A stretch of DNA of 64,000 bases, taken from assembly GCF_030929505.1 (NCBI RefSeq), contig NZ_JAVFVV010000011.1, forward strand, positions 62,001 to 126,000, written 5' to 3'. The stretch comes from Mesorhizobium sp. LHD-90. GTDB taxonomy: Bacteria > Pseudomonadota > Alphaproteobacteria > Rhizobiales > Rhizobiaceae. Shown piece after piece: positions 20,389 through 29,307 of the stretch. Position 1 is the first letter of the stretch; every line of letters starts with the position of its first letter. The position numbers and the translations under genes were made by a program. Below the pieces are notes generated by a model. That model ran no database searches and was not told where the DNA came from. It saw only the letters and a list, made by a program, of their open reading frames with translations.

Positions 20389-21575
20389 ACGGCGTCGGCG
20401 CAGCGGCGGCCGGGCCGGCGGCGGGACGCGGCGCACGCGAGACGGAGCGTGCCGCGAGCCGCTCATACGCCATCGAGATCGTTGACACAGCGGCCGGCTT
20501 CGAGGCGCTGAAGCCGGAATGGGACGCGCTGTTTTCGCGCGCCGGGCTGCCGCAGCAGGTTTCGCAGGACCACGATTTCCTTCGGCATTGGGTGCGCCAC
20601 TATCTCGACCGGTCCTCAGCATTGCACATCGTCGTCGGAAGGCAGGACGGCGTGCTCGCCATGGTCTGGCCGTTGGTCCGCCGTCGCCGGCTCGGCCTCG
20701 TTATGCTGCAATTCATGGGATTGCCGGTGGCGCAGTTCGGCGACATCCTGCTCGATCCCGAGAGCGACGTGCCCAGCCTGGCCGTAGCGAGCTGGGCAGC
20801 GGTCGAGTGCTCCGGCGCCGATCTGTTCTTCGCCCAGAAGGTTCGCGCGGACGCCGCCTTCTCCCGACTGACCGGCGGGCCGCCGCCACTCACGGTCGAT
20901 ACCCAGCAGTCGCCCTTTGCCTGCCTCAAGCTGCGGGCCGGGACCGACGGGCCTGGCAGCGCCTATTCGCCGCGCGAGCGTTCGTCGTGGCGGCGTCGCC
21001 TCAAGCGGCTCGCCGAACGCGGAGAACTCGCCTTGCGTAGCGTTTCGCCGGGGGCGGAGGCGGAAGCGCTAGCCCGTCGGGCCGTCGCCTTCAAGCTCGA
21101 TCGGTTGAACCGGAGCGCCGTGCTGTCGCCGACCATGGCCGACGCGCGTTTTTCAGCCTTCTTCGCCGACGTGGCAGCCGATCCGGACTCGTCGTTGCGC
21201 ATCGCCACCATCGAGCGCGCCGGCCGGCCGATCGGCATCGATCTGTCCTTCGACTGCAAGGGCACCAGCTTCGGACACGTGCTGGCGAGTGACCCCGATT
21301 GCGAGCACGAGGGCGTGGGCAGTGTGCTCATCCATCACGTCCTGGCGGCGGCGGCGGCGCGCGGCTCGGCGGTGTTCGACATGCTTGCCCCCGCCGATCC
21401 CTACAAGCTTCACCACACCGACGGCCAGACCGTCGTTCACGACCTGGCCTTCGCCTTCACATTGCGCGGCCGGTTATACGGCGAGGCGGTGCTGAAACGC
21501 GCCCGCCCGTTGGCCAAGGAACTGGCGAAAAAACTGCCGGCGGGGTTGGTGCGTGGCCTCACATCGGGGCGGTGA
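20385..21575 (+). CDS. CelD/BcsL-like GNAT acetyltransferase
   Basis: A 396-residue protein with the double-GNAT architecture of the CelD/BcsL (cellulose-biosynthesis acetyltransferase-like) family. The first half (YAIEIVDTAAGFEALKPEWD, FLRHWVRHYL, GVLAMVWPLV) matches the opening of that family. The second half has the typical SSWRRRLKRLAERGELALR linker, GRPIGIDLSFDCKGTSFGHV, and the loop CEHEGVGSVLIHHVLAAAA. The protein is cytoplasmic. ATG 20385 overlaps the preceding stop. The acceptor is unknown: polysaccharide or a lipid-linked sugar is possible. tRNA-Arg follows 88 bases later. Confidence 0.82.
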   Translation: MNGVGAAAAGPAAGRGARETERAASRSYAIEIVDTAAGFEALKPEWDALFSRAGLPQQVSQDHDFLRHWVRHYLDRSSALHIVVGRQDGVLAMVWPLVRRRRLGLVMLQFMGLPVAQFGDILLDPESDVPSLAVASWAAVECSGADLFFAQKVRADAAFSRLTGGPPPLTVDTQQSPFACLKLRAGTDGPGSAYSPRERSSWRRRLKRLAERGELALRSVSPGAEAEALARRAVAFKLDRLNRSAVLSPTMADARFSAFFADVAADPDSSLRIATIERAGRPIGIDLSFDCKGTSFGHVLASDPDCEHEGVGSVLIHHVLAAAAARGSAVFDMLAPADPYKLHHTDGQTVVHDLAFAFTLRGRLYGEAVLKRARPLAKELAKKLPAGLVRGLTSGR

Positions 21576-21663
21576 CCGGCCACGCCGCGATCAACCGCGG
21601 CCGTCCCGGCGTTGCATCGCCTCTGGCCGTGCATGCCGTTCTCGGGCTAGATGTCGCGGCGGC

Positions 21664-21740
21664 GCGCTCGTAGCTCAACTGGATAGAGCACCGGACTTCG
21701 AATCCGTAGGTTGCAGGTTCAAATCCTGCCGAGCGTACCA
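21664..21740 (+). tRNA. tRNA-Arg (anticodon UCG)
   Basis: Cloverleaf with acceptor GCGCTCG pairing with CGAGCGT, D arm with AGCTCAACTGGATAGAGC, anticodon loop CTTCGAA (anticodon TCG, reads CGA), T arm GCAGG-TTCAAAT-CCTGC, and encoded CCA end. 77 bases. It marks the left edge of a stretch that looks acquired: an IS3 transposase remnant begins within 120 bases of its 3' end. Confidence 0.97.
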
Positions 21741-22216
21741 GCTAACCTATTGGGTCCTGGAGTTGTTTTCGCTTGACCGTTCGGCGCGCACCCAAAGTTT
21801 GACGCTCTCAAAGATCTGGTTTGACAATTTTTTGTTCGCCGTCGGTTCTCTTTGGCGTCCCGGAAACGCCCGTTGAAGCTCTCCACGAACGCATTCTGTG
21901 TAGGCTTCCGAGGCGCGATGTAGTGCCATTCGACGGCGGTCTGCTGGCACCATCGCAGGACCGCCATCGAGGTCAGTTCGGTGCCGTTGTCGGAGACGAT
22001 TTCGGATCGGACGTCGAGTTCTGCATGTCACGAATGGAAGCGGTGTTCTCCCGATAGGTGGGACGACGAACTGAGTGGTGGGGAAAGGGCGCACCAGGGC
22101 TTTCGTTCATCGACGACTAGCGGCAATGGTCCCGCCAAGAGACCATGGACTTCTTGAGCGCCTCATTTGCGGAGCACGGGCAGCATTCCAGCGAATGGAT
22201 GAAGGCCACTTAGAAT
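21741..22216. other. Gene-poor stretch with insertion-sequence debris after tRNA-Arg
   Basis: 476 bases without an intact gene. The only recognisable content is the transposase remnant at 21857-22030. Base composition is lower in G+C than the flanks around 21760-21850. No tRNA-end direct repeat or integrase gene is visible here. Confidence 0.6.
21857..22030 (-). pseudogene. Remnant of IS3-family transposase OrfB
   Basis: Translation of the minus strand gives about 56 residues of the integrase catalytic core. They include IVSDNGTEL (second catalytic Asp), [20 protein letters not shown] (catalytic Glu) and NGRFRD. A stop codon lies at 22028-22030, and homology ceases abruptly after RD at 21857, so both ends are lost and the first Asp is missing. 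The IS3/IS407 family is well supported. The fragment cannot be active. It points to past transposition next to the tRNA. Confidence 0.85.
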
Positions 22217-23233
22217 TCAGGGCGCATCTTCGGCCAGCAGCCCGTTTGTCTTGAGATCGGACCACAATGCCTGTGGAATGGTATGCCGGAAATTGGCGAC
22301 GTTCTGGCGGACCTGGTCCGGGTGGATGGCGCCGGGAATGACCGCGGCCACCAACTTGTGCCTAAGCGGGAATTGCAGGGCGGCGGCGGCGAGCGGAACA
22401 TTGTGCGCCTTGCAAACGGCTTCAATCTTGGAAACGCGATCCATGATCTCTGGCGTCGCATCGGCATAGTTGTATTTCGCGCCTTCTACCGCGCCGGTCG
22501 CCAGGATGCCGGAATTGTACACGCCGCCGATGATGATGCCGACATTGCGCCGCTCGCAATAGGGAAGCTCGGCCTTCAGCGTCTCCTGTTCCAGCAGCGT
22601 GTAGCGCAGCGCCACCAGGAAGAAGTCGAGATCGAGCATGTCGAGGAAACGCGGCATCATGCCGACCTCGTTGATCCCGGCGCCGATGCCGCCAATCAGT
22701 TTGTGCGAGCGTAGCTGGTCCAGCGCCCGCCAGCCCGAGGAGAAGAGCTGCGCCAGATAGGCCGAGACGTTCGCCTCCGTCTTGTGGAACCAGAAATCGA
22801 GATCGTGGATGATCAAGAGGTCGATGCGGTTCATGCCGAGCCGCATCTGCGACTGCTCGTAGGCGCGCATGATGCCGTCATACGAGTAGTCGTGGACATG
22901 CGCGAAGCGCAGCCCGCCGACCCAGCCCGGCGCGTGGAAATTGTCGGGGTCCGCCGGTGGATAGAACCAGCGGCCGACCTTGGTGGAGAGTACGAAATCG
23001 CCGCGCGGCTTGTTGTCGAGCAGGCGTCCAGTGCGCATTTCGCTAAGCCCGCTGCCGTAAAACGGCGCGGTGTCGAAATAGCGGATGCCGGCGTCCCAGG
23101 CCGCCGCAAGGGTGGCCGCGGCGGTCGCGTCGTCGACCCGCACGAAAAGTTCGCCCAGGCCCGCGCCTCCGAACCCAAGCTGGGTCACCGACACGCCGGA
23201 TTTGCCGAGGACACGTTTTTGCGTGGGTTCCAT
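22217..23233 (-). CDS. Aldo/keto reductase, likely aldose (L-fucose/D-threo-aldose type) 1-dehydrogenase
   Basis: A 338-residue NAD(P)-dependent oxidoreductase. It shows the AKR features GFGGAGLGELF, GIRYFDTAPFYGSGLSE (catalytic Asp and Tyr), VLSTKVGRWFYP (catalytic Lys) and IDLLIIHDLDFW (catalytic His). The cofactor segment VIPGAIHPDQVRQN is near the C-terminus. The long insert and overall pattern match the L-fucose dehydrogenase / D-threo-aldose 1-dehydrogenase / pyridoxal 4-dehydrogenase group. GGAGA precedes the ATG. It is last in the leftward sugar-transport operon, 24 bases after the permease, which favours a sugar substrate over pyridoxal. Confidence 0.85.
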   Translation of the reverse strand: MEPTQKRVLGKSGVSVTQLGFGGAGLGELFVRVDDATAAATLAAAWDAGIRYFDTAPFYGSGLSEMRTGRLLDNKPRGDFVLSTKVGRWFYPPADPDNFHAPGWVGGLRFAHVHDYSYDGIMRAYEQSQMRLGMNRIDLLIIHDLDFWFHKTEANVSAYLAQLFSSGWRALDQLRSHKLIGGIGAGINEVGMMPRFLDMLDLDFFLVALRYTLLEQETLKAELPYCERRNVGIIIGGVYNSGILATGAVEGAKYNYADATPEIMDRVSKIEAVCKAHNVPLAAAALQFPLRHKLVAAVIPGAIHPDQVRQNVANFRHTIPQALWSDLKTNGLLAEDAP

Positions 23234-23257
23234 GCCAGGTCTCCGTTAATGCGCTTT

Positions 23258-24361
23258 TCAGTGGCGGCGCGAAATGCGGCGCTGCAAGGCTTCGAGCAGC
23301 ACGGCGGCGAGGATGATCGCCCCGGTCGCAAAACCCTGCCAGAAAATCTCGATGCGCGCCAAATTAAGGAAATTGCGGGTCAGCGCGATGATGACGACGC
23401 CGATGATGGTGCGCAACACGCGTCCCTGGCCGCCGGACAGGCTGGTGCCGCCGATGACGACGGCGGCGATGACCTCGAATTCCAACCCCTCGCCGGTGTT
23501 CGGCGAGACGGCGCCGAGCCGCGAGATGCTGACCAGCCCACCGAGCGACGCCGTGAAGCCGACGATCATCAGGCAGATGATCTTGACCCGGTCGGCGCGT
23601 ATGCCGGACAGCATGGCCACCGTGCGGTTCGAGCCGACCGCGTAGACGCGCTTGCCGAAGGATGTGCGCTCCATCAGGAACCACGCTGCCGCATAGACGA
23701 CGACGGCGACCCAGATGATGTTCTGCAAGGGCAGCCAGACGATCAGGTCGGCGAGCGAGCCCGTCTCCAGGAGTCCTCCAACATTGAAGGGTAGTGGCAA
23801 CTGCACCCAGCGGCCCTGGCCGAAAGCCCGTATGACATTGGGAATGTCGGGAATCGGCTGACCCTGCGTGACCACCAGCGTCAGGCTGCGCGCCATCATC
23901 AGGGTGCCCAGCGTCACGATGAAGGAGGGAATGAGCGCCTTGGTGACGACCAGGCCGGCGAAGAAGCCGATCAGCGGGCCGATGAACAGCGGGACAGTAA
24001 GTCCGAGCGCGATGATCCACCAGACCTGATCGTCGGCCGTGGGGACGGGGAACCAACGCACCATGATCCAGCCGGCGACCGCCGCCGACAGGCCGACCAC
24101 CGAGCCGACGCCGACATCGAACTCGCCGGCGATCATCACGATCGTCATGCCGGCCGCAACGATCAGCATCACCGTCATCTGGCCGAGAAGATTGCCGATG
24201 TTGACGGGCGAGAGGAAACGGTCGTTGGCGATCTGCATCAGGATGATGAGCGCCAGCAGGACGGCCAGGGCCTGGATCAGGCTGTAGGACCGCTTCAGCC
24301 GGCTCGTCAGCCGGCTCGGTTCGAGTGCCGGTGCTTGTGGAGGGGAGGTGACGCTCGTCAT
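23258..24361 (-). CDS. Sugar ABC transporter permease (CUT2, RbsC-like)
   Basis: A 367-residue inner-membrane subunit of a CUT2-type sugar importer. About nine to ten hydrophobic segments are seen. Hallmarks are IVAAGMTIVMIAGEFDVGVG, LVVTKALIPSFIVTLGTLMM and AAVVIGGTSLSGGQGRVLRT, the last forming the ATPase-contacting loop and conserved GGTSL motif. The start is the ATG complementary to 24359-24361 (MTSVTSPPQAPALE), overlapping the ATPase gene stop by four bases. The substrate is not readable from the permease itself. Confidence 0.92.
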   Translation of the reverse strand: MTSVTSPPQAPALEPSRLTSRLKRSYSLIQALAVLLALIILMQIANDRFLSPVNIGNLLGQMTVMLIVAAGMTIVMIAGEFDVGVGSVVGLSAAVAGWIMVRWFPVPTADDQVWWIIALGLTVPLFIGPLIGFFAGLVVTKALIPSFIVTLGTLMMARSLTLVVTQGQPIPDIPNVIRAFGQGRWVQLPLPFNVGGLLETGSLADLIVWLPLQNIIWVAVVVYAAAWFLMERTSFGKRVYAVGSNRTVAMLSGIRADRVKIICLMIVGFTASLGGLVSISRLGAVSPNTGEGLEFEVIAAVVIGGTSLSGGQGRVLRTIIGVVIIALTRNFLNLARIEIFWQGFATGAIILAAVLLEALQRRISRRH

Positions 24362-25995
24362 GCCGGGACCGCCAGTTCTTCTCCGCAGGCCGCGGCGTGC
24401 AGGATGGATTCGCGCCGGATCGCCGTGCCGGTCAGTTCCGTGACGAGCTGGCCGCGGAACATCACCAGCACGCGGTCGCACAGCGTCACCAACTCTTCCA
24501 GTTCGGTGGTGATCAGCACGATGCCAACGCCGGCGGCGGCAATCTCGTCGATGATCGCGCGGATCTCAGCCTTGGCGCCGACATCGATGCCGATGGTCGG
24601 GTCCTCCATGACGAAAACTTTTGGCCTGGTCTCCAGCCATTTGGCGAACAGCACCTTCTGCTGGTTGCCGCCGGAAAGCTGCGACGCCAGCGCCTCGGGT
24701 CCTGGCGCGCGGATATGCAGTCGCGTTATGTTGCGCGCCGTCGCCTCGGTCATCGCCGAGCCGTCGAGGCTTCCCGCCGCGCCGGTGAAACGCGACAGGA
24801 TCGGCAGGCAGATGTTCTCCTTCAGGGTGAAATCGAGAAGCAGGCCCTCGCGCCGGCGGTCTCCGGTGATCAAGGCAAGCCCCGCCTTCAGGGACGCCGC
24901 CGGATCGCGCGGCGGAACGAGGATATCCTCGATGAAAACACGTCCACCAAGCCTCCCGCTGGCCTCTGCGCCAAAAATCGCCTTGGCGAGTTCGCCCAGC
25001 CCCGATCCGGCAAGCCCGGTGATGCCCAGCACCTCGCCGTGTCCAAGCTCGAAGTTGATAGCATCGAGGCGCCCGGGAATGCACAACTGCTCGACGCGCA
25101 TCAGCGGCGCGGATGCTCCCTTCTGCCGAGGGGCCGCTGCCCGCCGCTGCGTCTCGACATGGCGACCGACCATGGCGGTCACGACCTTGGTCAGGCTCGT
25201 CTCCGCTACCGGCCCATCGGCCACCACTTCGCCGTCGCGCATCACCGTCAGGTCGTCGCAGACGGCGAAGATTTCATTCAGGTAGTGCGAGATCAGCACG
25301 ACCCCGACGCCGCTCTCGGCAAGACGGCGGATCAGCCGAAGCGCGACCTGCACCTCGGACTCGGTCAGCGAGGATGTCGGCTCGTCGAGGATCAGGATTT
25401 TCGGATCGAGCGACACGCCCTTGACGATCTGCACCATCTTCTTGAGGTCGTTGGGCAGTTCCGAGACCACCGCGTCCGGGTCGACGTCGATCTCATAGAG
25501 ACGCAGCAATTGCGAGACCTTGTCTGCCATCGCGCGGCGCCTGATGACGCCAAAACCGTAGGTCGGCTCGTTGTTCAGCAGCAGGTTTTCCGCCACGGTC
25601 ATCGTCTGGATGAGATTGATGTCCTGGTGGACCGTCACGATGCGCCGGGCAAGCGCGTCGTCGGCGCCGGAAAAATGCATCGGCCTGCCTTCGAGGTCGA
25701 ACGTCCCGGCATCCGGCGCATAGACGCCGGCGATGATTTTTACGAGCGTCGACTTGCCGGCGCCATTCTCTCCGACCAGGCCGCGGACACGGCTCGCGTC
25801 GATCGCGAAATCCACGCCGCGCAAAGCCTTCACCGCGGCAAAGCTCTTCACCAGGCCGCGGCAACGCAGCAGCCCGGCCGCCGGTGAATGCGCTCCCTCG
25901 GCTCGAATTCCAGCTCGGTCGTTCGATGCTTGCACGGCTTGGTCCGGAGTTTTAGGCACGAGCGGCCGGAACCCCCGCGGAATTCCGGCCGGCAT
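24358..25995 (-). CDS. Sugar ABC transporter ATP-binding protein, double-domain (RbsA-like)
   Basis: A 545-residue tandem ATPase. Domain 1 (about 45-275) has Walker A GENGAGKST, Q-loop VTVHQDINLI and Walker B ILILDEPTSSL. Its signature is the non-canonical ELPNDLKKM instead of LSGGQ. Domain 2 (about 290-530) has a degenerate Walker A (GLAGSGLGELA), as in RbsA, and a canonical LSGGNQQKVLFAKWL followed by VFVMEDPTIGID. So nucleotide site 2 is probably non-hydrolytic, as usual in this family. The 40-residue N-terminal extension before the first strand lacks features, and the ribosome-binding site is weak, so the true start may be internal. It sits 9 bases after the binding-protein gene. Confidence 0.92.
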   Translation of the reverse strand: MPAGIPRGFRPLVPKTPDQAVQASNDRAGIRAEGAHSPAAGLLRCRGLVKSFAAVKALRGVDFAIDASRVRGLVGENGAGKSTLVKIIAGVYAPDAGTFDLEGRPMHFSGADDALARRIVTVHQDINLIQTMTVAENLLLNNEPTYGFGVIRRRAMADKVSQLLRLYEIDVDPDAVVSELPNDLKKMVQIVKGVSLDPKILILDEPTSSLTESEVQVALRLIRRLAESGVGVVLISHYLNEIFAVCDDLTVMRDGEVVADGPVAETSLTKVVTAMVGRHVETQRRAAAPRQKGASAPLMRVEQLCIPGRLDAINFELGHGEVLGITGLAGSGLGELAKAIFGAEASGRLGGRVFIEDILVPPRDPAASLKAGLALITGDRRREGLLLDFTLKENICLPILSRFTGAAGSLDGSAMTEATARNITRLHIRAPGPEALASQLSGGNQQKVLFAKWLETRPKVFVMEDPTIGIDVGAKAEIRAIIDEIAAAGVGIVLITTELEELVTLCDRVLVMFRGQLVTELTGTAIRRESILHAAACGEELAVPA

Positions 25996-26004
25996 GGCGT
26001 GGTA

Positions 26005-26961
26005 CTATTTTCCGGTGACCTGCGGGTCCTCGGCAAACTCGGCCGCATTCGCCTTCGTCAGCAGTTTCGTACCGAGGCCGATGTCGCGTGGCACCTCACC
26101 GCCGCCGAGCTTGGTCAGCACGATGTTCATACCTTCGTAGCCCATCTTGTAGGGGTCCTGCACGACCAGCGCGTCGATCTTGCCGTCCTGCACCATCTTG
26201 TAGGAGACCGGATCGAGGTCGAAGCCGATCAGCTTGACTTCGCCGGCCTTCTTGGCCTGCTCCAATGCCTGGTAGGCGCCCTGGATTACCAACTGATTGA
26301 AGGCGAACGCACCCTTCACGTCGGGTTCGGAAACAAGCAGGTCTTCCATCGACTGCCGGCCCGCGTCGAGCGTCAGGAACGCCACCGGCTGCTCCGGCAG
26401 GACTTCCAGACCCAGTTCCTTGGCGCGGTCCTCAAAACCCTTCTGGCGGGTCTGGCCATTGTCGTTGGTCGGGGCATGGTCGAGCGTCACCACCTTGGAA
26501 CCCTTGGGGAACAGCGTCGCCATATAGTCGGCCGCCTGCTGGCCACCCTTGTAGTTGTCGGTGATGATCAGGCTTTCATATTTGCCAGAACGGATGCCGA
26601 TGTCGGTGATGACCACCGGGATGTCCTGGGCATTGAACGTGTTCTTGATCGGCTCGGCCACCATCACGCTGTCGCCGGGGAAAATCAGTACGCCGTCGAC
26701 GCCCTGCGCGTTCAGATCCTCAAGATCGGACACCTGCTTGGCCTTGTCGGTATCGCCGCCATTGGTGACGATCAGGTCGACATTGACACCCTTCGCCTTC
26801 CATTCCTCCGCCGACTTCTTGGCGCCGTTCACCATGGTGACGAGGAACGGGTTGGTACCCCAGAATACGGAGTAGCCGATCTTGTAATCCTCGGCCGAAG
26901 CGACCGACGTGGCGAACGCCGTCGCCAAGGCGACAGACGCGGCCCATTTGAGCATGCGCAT
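26005..26961 (-). CDS. Periplasmic sugar-binding protein of CUT2 ABC importer
   Basis: A 318-residue periplasmic binding protein, peripla_BP_4/RbsB fold. The signal peptide MRMLKWAASVALATAFATSV ends at ASA before EDYKIGY. Further segments are VDLIVTNGGDTDKAKQVSDL, GVDGVLIFPGDS, KGGQQAADYMATLF and LIGFDLDPVSYKMVQDG, the last with the hinge and ligand residues. GGGAGGG sits just before the ATG complementary to 26959-26961, better than a longer start at 27027. First gene of the leftward operon. A consensus-like promoter and palindrome lie about 100-145 bases upstream. Confidence 0.92.
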   Translation of the reverse strand: MRMLKWAASVALATAFATSVASAEDYKIGYSVFWGTNPFLVTMVNGAKKSAEEWKAKGVNVDLIVTNGGDTDKAKQVSDLEDLNAQGVDGVLIFPGDSVMVAEPIKNTFNAQDIPVVITDIGIRSGKYESLIITDNYKGGQQAADYMATLFPKGSKVVTLDHAPTNDNGQTRQKGFEDRAKELGLEVLPEQPVAFLTLDAGRQSMEDLLVSEPDVKGAFAFNQLVIQGAYQALEQAKKAGEVKLIGFDLDPVSYKMVQDGKIDALVVQDPYKMGYEGMNIVLTKLGGGEVPRDIGLGTKLLTKANAAEFAEDPQVTGK

Positions 26962-27063
26962 GAAAATCCCTCCCTGTTTGCCTGCAAGACCGAAAATCGG
27001 TAGATCCGAGGCGATCGGCTGAGCCAAATTCGTTTCGGCTTTGATGGATGGCTCGTGCCGCCG

Positions 27064-27078
27064 CCTACAAGCTGTAGG
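27064..27078. promoter_or_regulatory. Perfect palindrome, candidate operator for leftward sugar operon
   Basis: CCTACA-AGC-TGTAGG: two six-base arms with a three-base centre. It lies immediately downstream of the predicted -10 of the leftward promoter, over the start region, where a bound repressor would block transcription. The FadR-type GntR regulator encoded divergently is the obvious candidate ligand, but the site differs from the one in front of gntR. Confidence 0.45.
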
Positions 27079-27106
27079 ATGTTATCGTTTCAATCGGCGC
27101 TGTCAA
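27079..27106 (-). promoter_or_regulatory. Promoter of leftward sugar-transport operon
   Basis: On the minus strand TTGACA (27106-27101) and TAACAT (27084-27079) are separated by 16 bases. The -35 is a perfect consensus. The predicted leader is about 110 bases long before the binding-protein ATG. Confidence 0.6.
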
Positions 27107-27304
27107 CAAACAACATGCGAAGCAGAAATGGTTTGGACGACAAAGATAACTATATGAATTTATTAGCACAACGCGACGTCGATTTCACAAGATGGTCATT
27201 TGGATCGTTTCCATCAAACCCCCTTCTCATCGACATCTATGCCGTGCAGCCCTTCCATCGAAGGCATACACTCGGCGGTGGCTGACCTTGACAGCTCGCG
27301 CTGA

Positions 27305-27339
27305 TTGTAGCCAATTGTGTAGAACCTATCATACAGGTT
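27305..27339 (+). promoter_or_regulatory. Candidate promoter with overlapping 17-bp operator upstream of gntR
   Basis: TTGTAG at 27305-27310 and TATCAT at 27327-27332, 16 bases apart, could form a -35/-10 pair. The -10 lies inside AACCTATCATACAGGTT (27323-27339), an inverted repeat with five-base arms AACCT/AGGTT. Such a layout suggests autorepression by the GntR protein whose ATG is 21 bases downstream. A consensus TTGACA at 27288 has no well-spaced partner. Inference only. Confidence 0.4.
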
Positions 27340-27360
27340 TGTCGTTTCTGGAGGACACGA

Positions 27361-28080
27361 ATGCAGGGGCGTTCCCTGTCGCAGGAGGATGCCAGTCCCG
27401 GATTGGTGAGCGCCGCCATCCAGGCCATCACCCAGCATATCCGGACGGAAGGCCTCGGGCCGGGCGATCTTCTGCCCAGCGAGGCCGACATGACCCGGCG
27501 GCTCAATGTCTCGAGGACCGTCGTGCGCGAAGCGTTGCGGTCGCTCTCGGCGATGCGCCTGATCGACATGAGCGCAGGCCGGCGCGCCAGTGTCGCCAAG
27601 CTCGACATAAGCGCCATGTCGATGGTGATCGAACATGGCGTCACCACCGAGCAGATCAGCGTCCAGCAGGTCTATGACGTACGCCGCACGATCGAGATGC
27701 GGACCGTGGCGCTGGCCGCGTTGCGGCGGACCGACGCCGAGGCCGCCGAAATCGCCGATCGCGCCCGGCTGATGCGGGAGAACTGCAAAAAGCCCGAGAT
27801 CGTCATGGAGCATGACATCGCCTTCCACGAGGCGATCGCCAAGGCGTCCCACAATCCCGTTTTCGCCCTGATCGTCAATGCCTTCAGCGGGGTGACGCGG
27901 CGCACCTGGGTGATCGGCTGGCGCACGCGCGCCTCCGAAGCGGAGCAGTTGAAGATGATCGAGGGCCACCAGGAGATCGCGCGGGCAATCGGCGCCGGCG
28001 ATCCGCGCCGCGCCGCCGAACACATGGCCGAGCATTTCGACAAGAGCGTCAAGGCGCTGATCGATGCGGGGATCGCCTGA
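27361..28080 (+). CDS. GntR/FadR-family transcriptional regulator
   Basis: A 239-residue regulator. The N-terminal winged helix (about 15-85) has LGPGDLLPSEADMTRRLNVS and RTVVREALRSLSAMRLIDM, the GntR recognition helix. The C-terminal FCD domain (about 100-225) keeps the metal/ligand residues in EHDIAFHEAIAKASHNPVF (D-x3-H) and later His (MIEGHQEIARAI, EHMAEHFDKS). FCD regulators respond to organic acids and sugar acids. GGAGG lies six bases upstream. Its stop is one base before the dehydratase gene, so it probably controls both divergent operons, sensing a pathway intermediate. Confidence 0.93.
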   Translation: MQGRSLSQEDASPGLVSAAIQAITQHIRTEGLGPGDLLPSEADMTRRLNVSRTVVREALRSLSAMRLIDMSAGRRASVAKLDISAMSMVIEHGVTTEQISVQQVYDVRRTIEMRTVALAALRRTDAEAAEIADRARLMRENCKKPEIVMEHDIAFHEAIAKASHNPVFALIVNAFSGVTRRTWVIGWRTRASEAEQLKMIEGHQEIARAIGAGDPRRAAEHMAEHFDKSVKALIDAGIA

Positions 28081-28081
28081 G

Positions 28082-29284
28082 ATGAAGATCACGGCGATCG
28101 AAACTATCCGCATCGAGGAACGGCCCAATCTGCTTTGGGTCGAAGTGCATACGGACGAGGGCATCACGGGCCTCGGCGAGACCTTTTTCCTGGCGCGCAC
28201 GGTCGCAGAATATTTGCACGAATATGTCGCACCGCGGGTCATCGGCCGCGACCCCCGGCAGATCGACCTGCTGTCGGCCGATCTCGTCGGCTATCTCGGT
28301 TTCCGATCGACGGGCGCGGAGGTGCGCGGCAATTCCGCCTTCGACATCGCGCTTTGGGACATTTTCGGCAAGGCGACCGGCCAGCCGGTAGCCCAACTCC
28401 TCGGCGGCTTCTCCAGGCAATCGATCCGCACCTACAACACCTGCGCGGGCACCGAATACATCAAGGATGACAGGGGCCAGACGACCGCCAATTACGGCCT
28501 CGCCGCGAAAGGCGGCTATGACGACCTGAACGGTTTCCTGCACCGTGCCGACGAGCTCGCCGAGGAGCTTCTGGAGGACGGAATCACGGCCATGAAGATA
28601 TGGCCGTTCGACCACGCGGCCGAGAGGACGCGCGGCCTCGACATCTCCGCCGCCGATATGAAGGCGGCGCTCCAGCCCTTCGAGAAGATCAGGAAGGCCG
28701 TCGGCGACAAGATGGATATCATGGTCGAGTTCCATTCCATGTGGCAGCTCCTGCCGGCGATCCGGATCGCGCAGGCGCTCGCCCCCTACGGCACCTACTG
28801 GCACGAGGACCCGATCCGCATGGACAGCCTCGCCGACCTGAAGCGCTACGCGGCGGCAAGTGCTGCGCCGATCTCGGCGTCGGAGACGCTGGGCAGCCGC
28901 TCCGCCTTCCGCGACCTTCTGGAGACGGGTGCTGCCGGCATCGTCATGCTCGACATTTCCTGGTGCGGCGGGCTTTCGGAGGCGCGCAAGATCGCCGCCA
29001 TGGCCGAGGCCTGGAAGCTCCCGGTGGCACCGCACGACTGCACCGGGCCGGTGGTGCTCACTGCCTCCACGCACCTGTCGCTCAATGCGCCCAACGCCCT
29101 CGTGCAGGAGAGCGTGCGGGCGTTCTACCGGACCTGGTATCGCGATCTCGTCACCGCGCTGCCGGAAGTGAAGGACGGCATGATCACCGTGCCGCCCGGG
29201 CCGGGTCTCGGGCTTGAACTCAGCCCCGACCTCGGCCGCGCCTACACCGTTCACCGCCGCGTCTCCGACGCGGCTTCCATCTGA
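28082..29284 (+). CDS. Enolase-superfamily dehydratase (mandelate racemase/muconate lactonizing family)
   Basis: A 400-residue enzyme with the capping domain (MKITAIETIRIEERP, GITGLGETFF) and a TIM barrel. Active-site candidates are the Lys in AMKIWPFD, EFH in IMVEFHSMW, Glu in YWHEDPI, Glu in ISASETLG and the His-Asp pair in VAPHDCTGPV. These place it near the sugar-acid dehydratases such as galactonate or gluconate dehydratase; EFH replaces the more usual DFH. With the aldose dehydrogenase in the divergent operon, it would dehydrate an aldonic acid to a 2-keto-3-deoxy acid. The exact acid cannot be read. It starts one base after gntR. Confidence 0.87.
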   Translation: MKITAIETIRIEERPNLLWVEVHTDEGITGLGETFFLARTVAEYLHEYVAPRVIGRDPRQIDLLSADLVGYLGFRSTGAEVRGNSAFDIALWDIFGKATGQPVAQLLGGFSRQSIRTYNTCAGTEYIKDDRGQTTANYGLAAKGGYDDLNGFLHRADELAEELLEDGITAMKIWPFDHAAERTRGLDISAADMKAALQPFEKIRKAVGDKMDIMVEFHSMWQLLPAIRIAQALAPYGTYWHEDPIRMDSLADLKRYAAASAAPISASETLGSRSAFRDLLETGAAGIVMLDISWCGGLSEARKIAAMAEAWKLPVAPHDCTGPVVLTASTHLSLNAPNALVQESVRAFYRTWYRDLVTALPEVKDGMITVPPGPGLGLELSPDLGRAYTVHRRVSDAASI

Positions 29285-29307
29285 AAATCCAACCGGGAGG
29301 ACTACCT

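Noticed and set aside
22076-22210. Further gene fragments after the transposase remnant
   Set aside because: No frame gives a recognisable protein; treated as debris.
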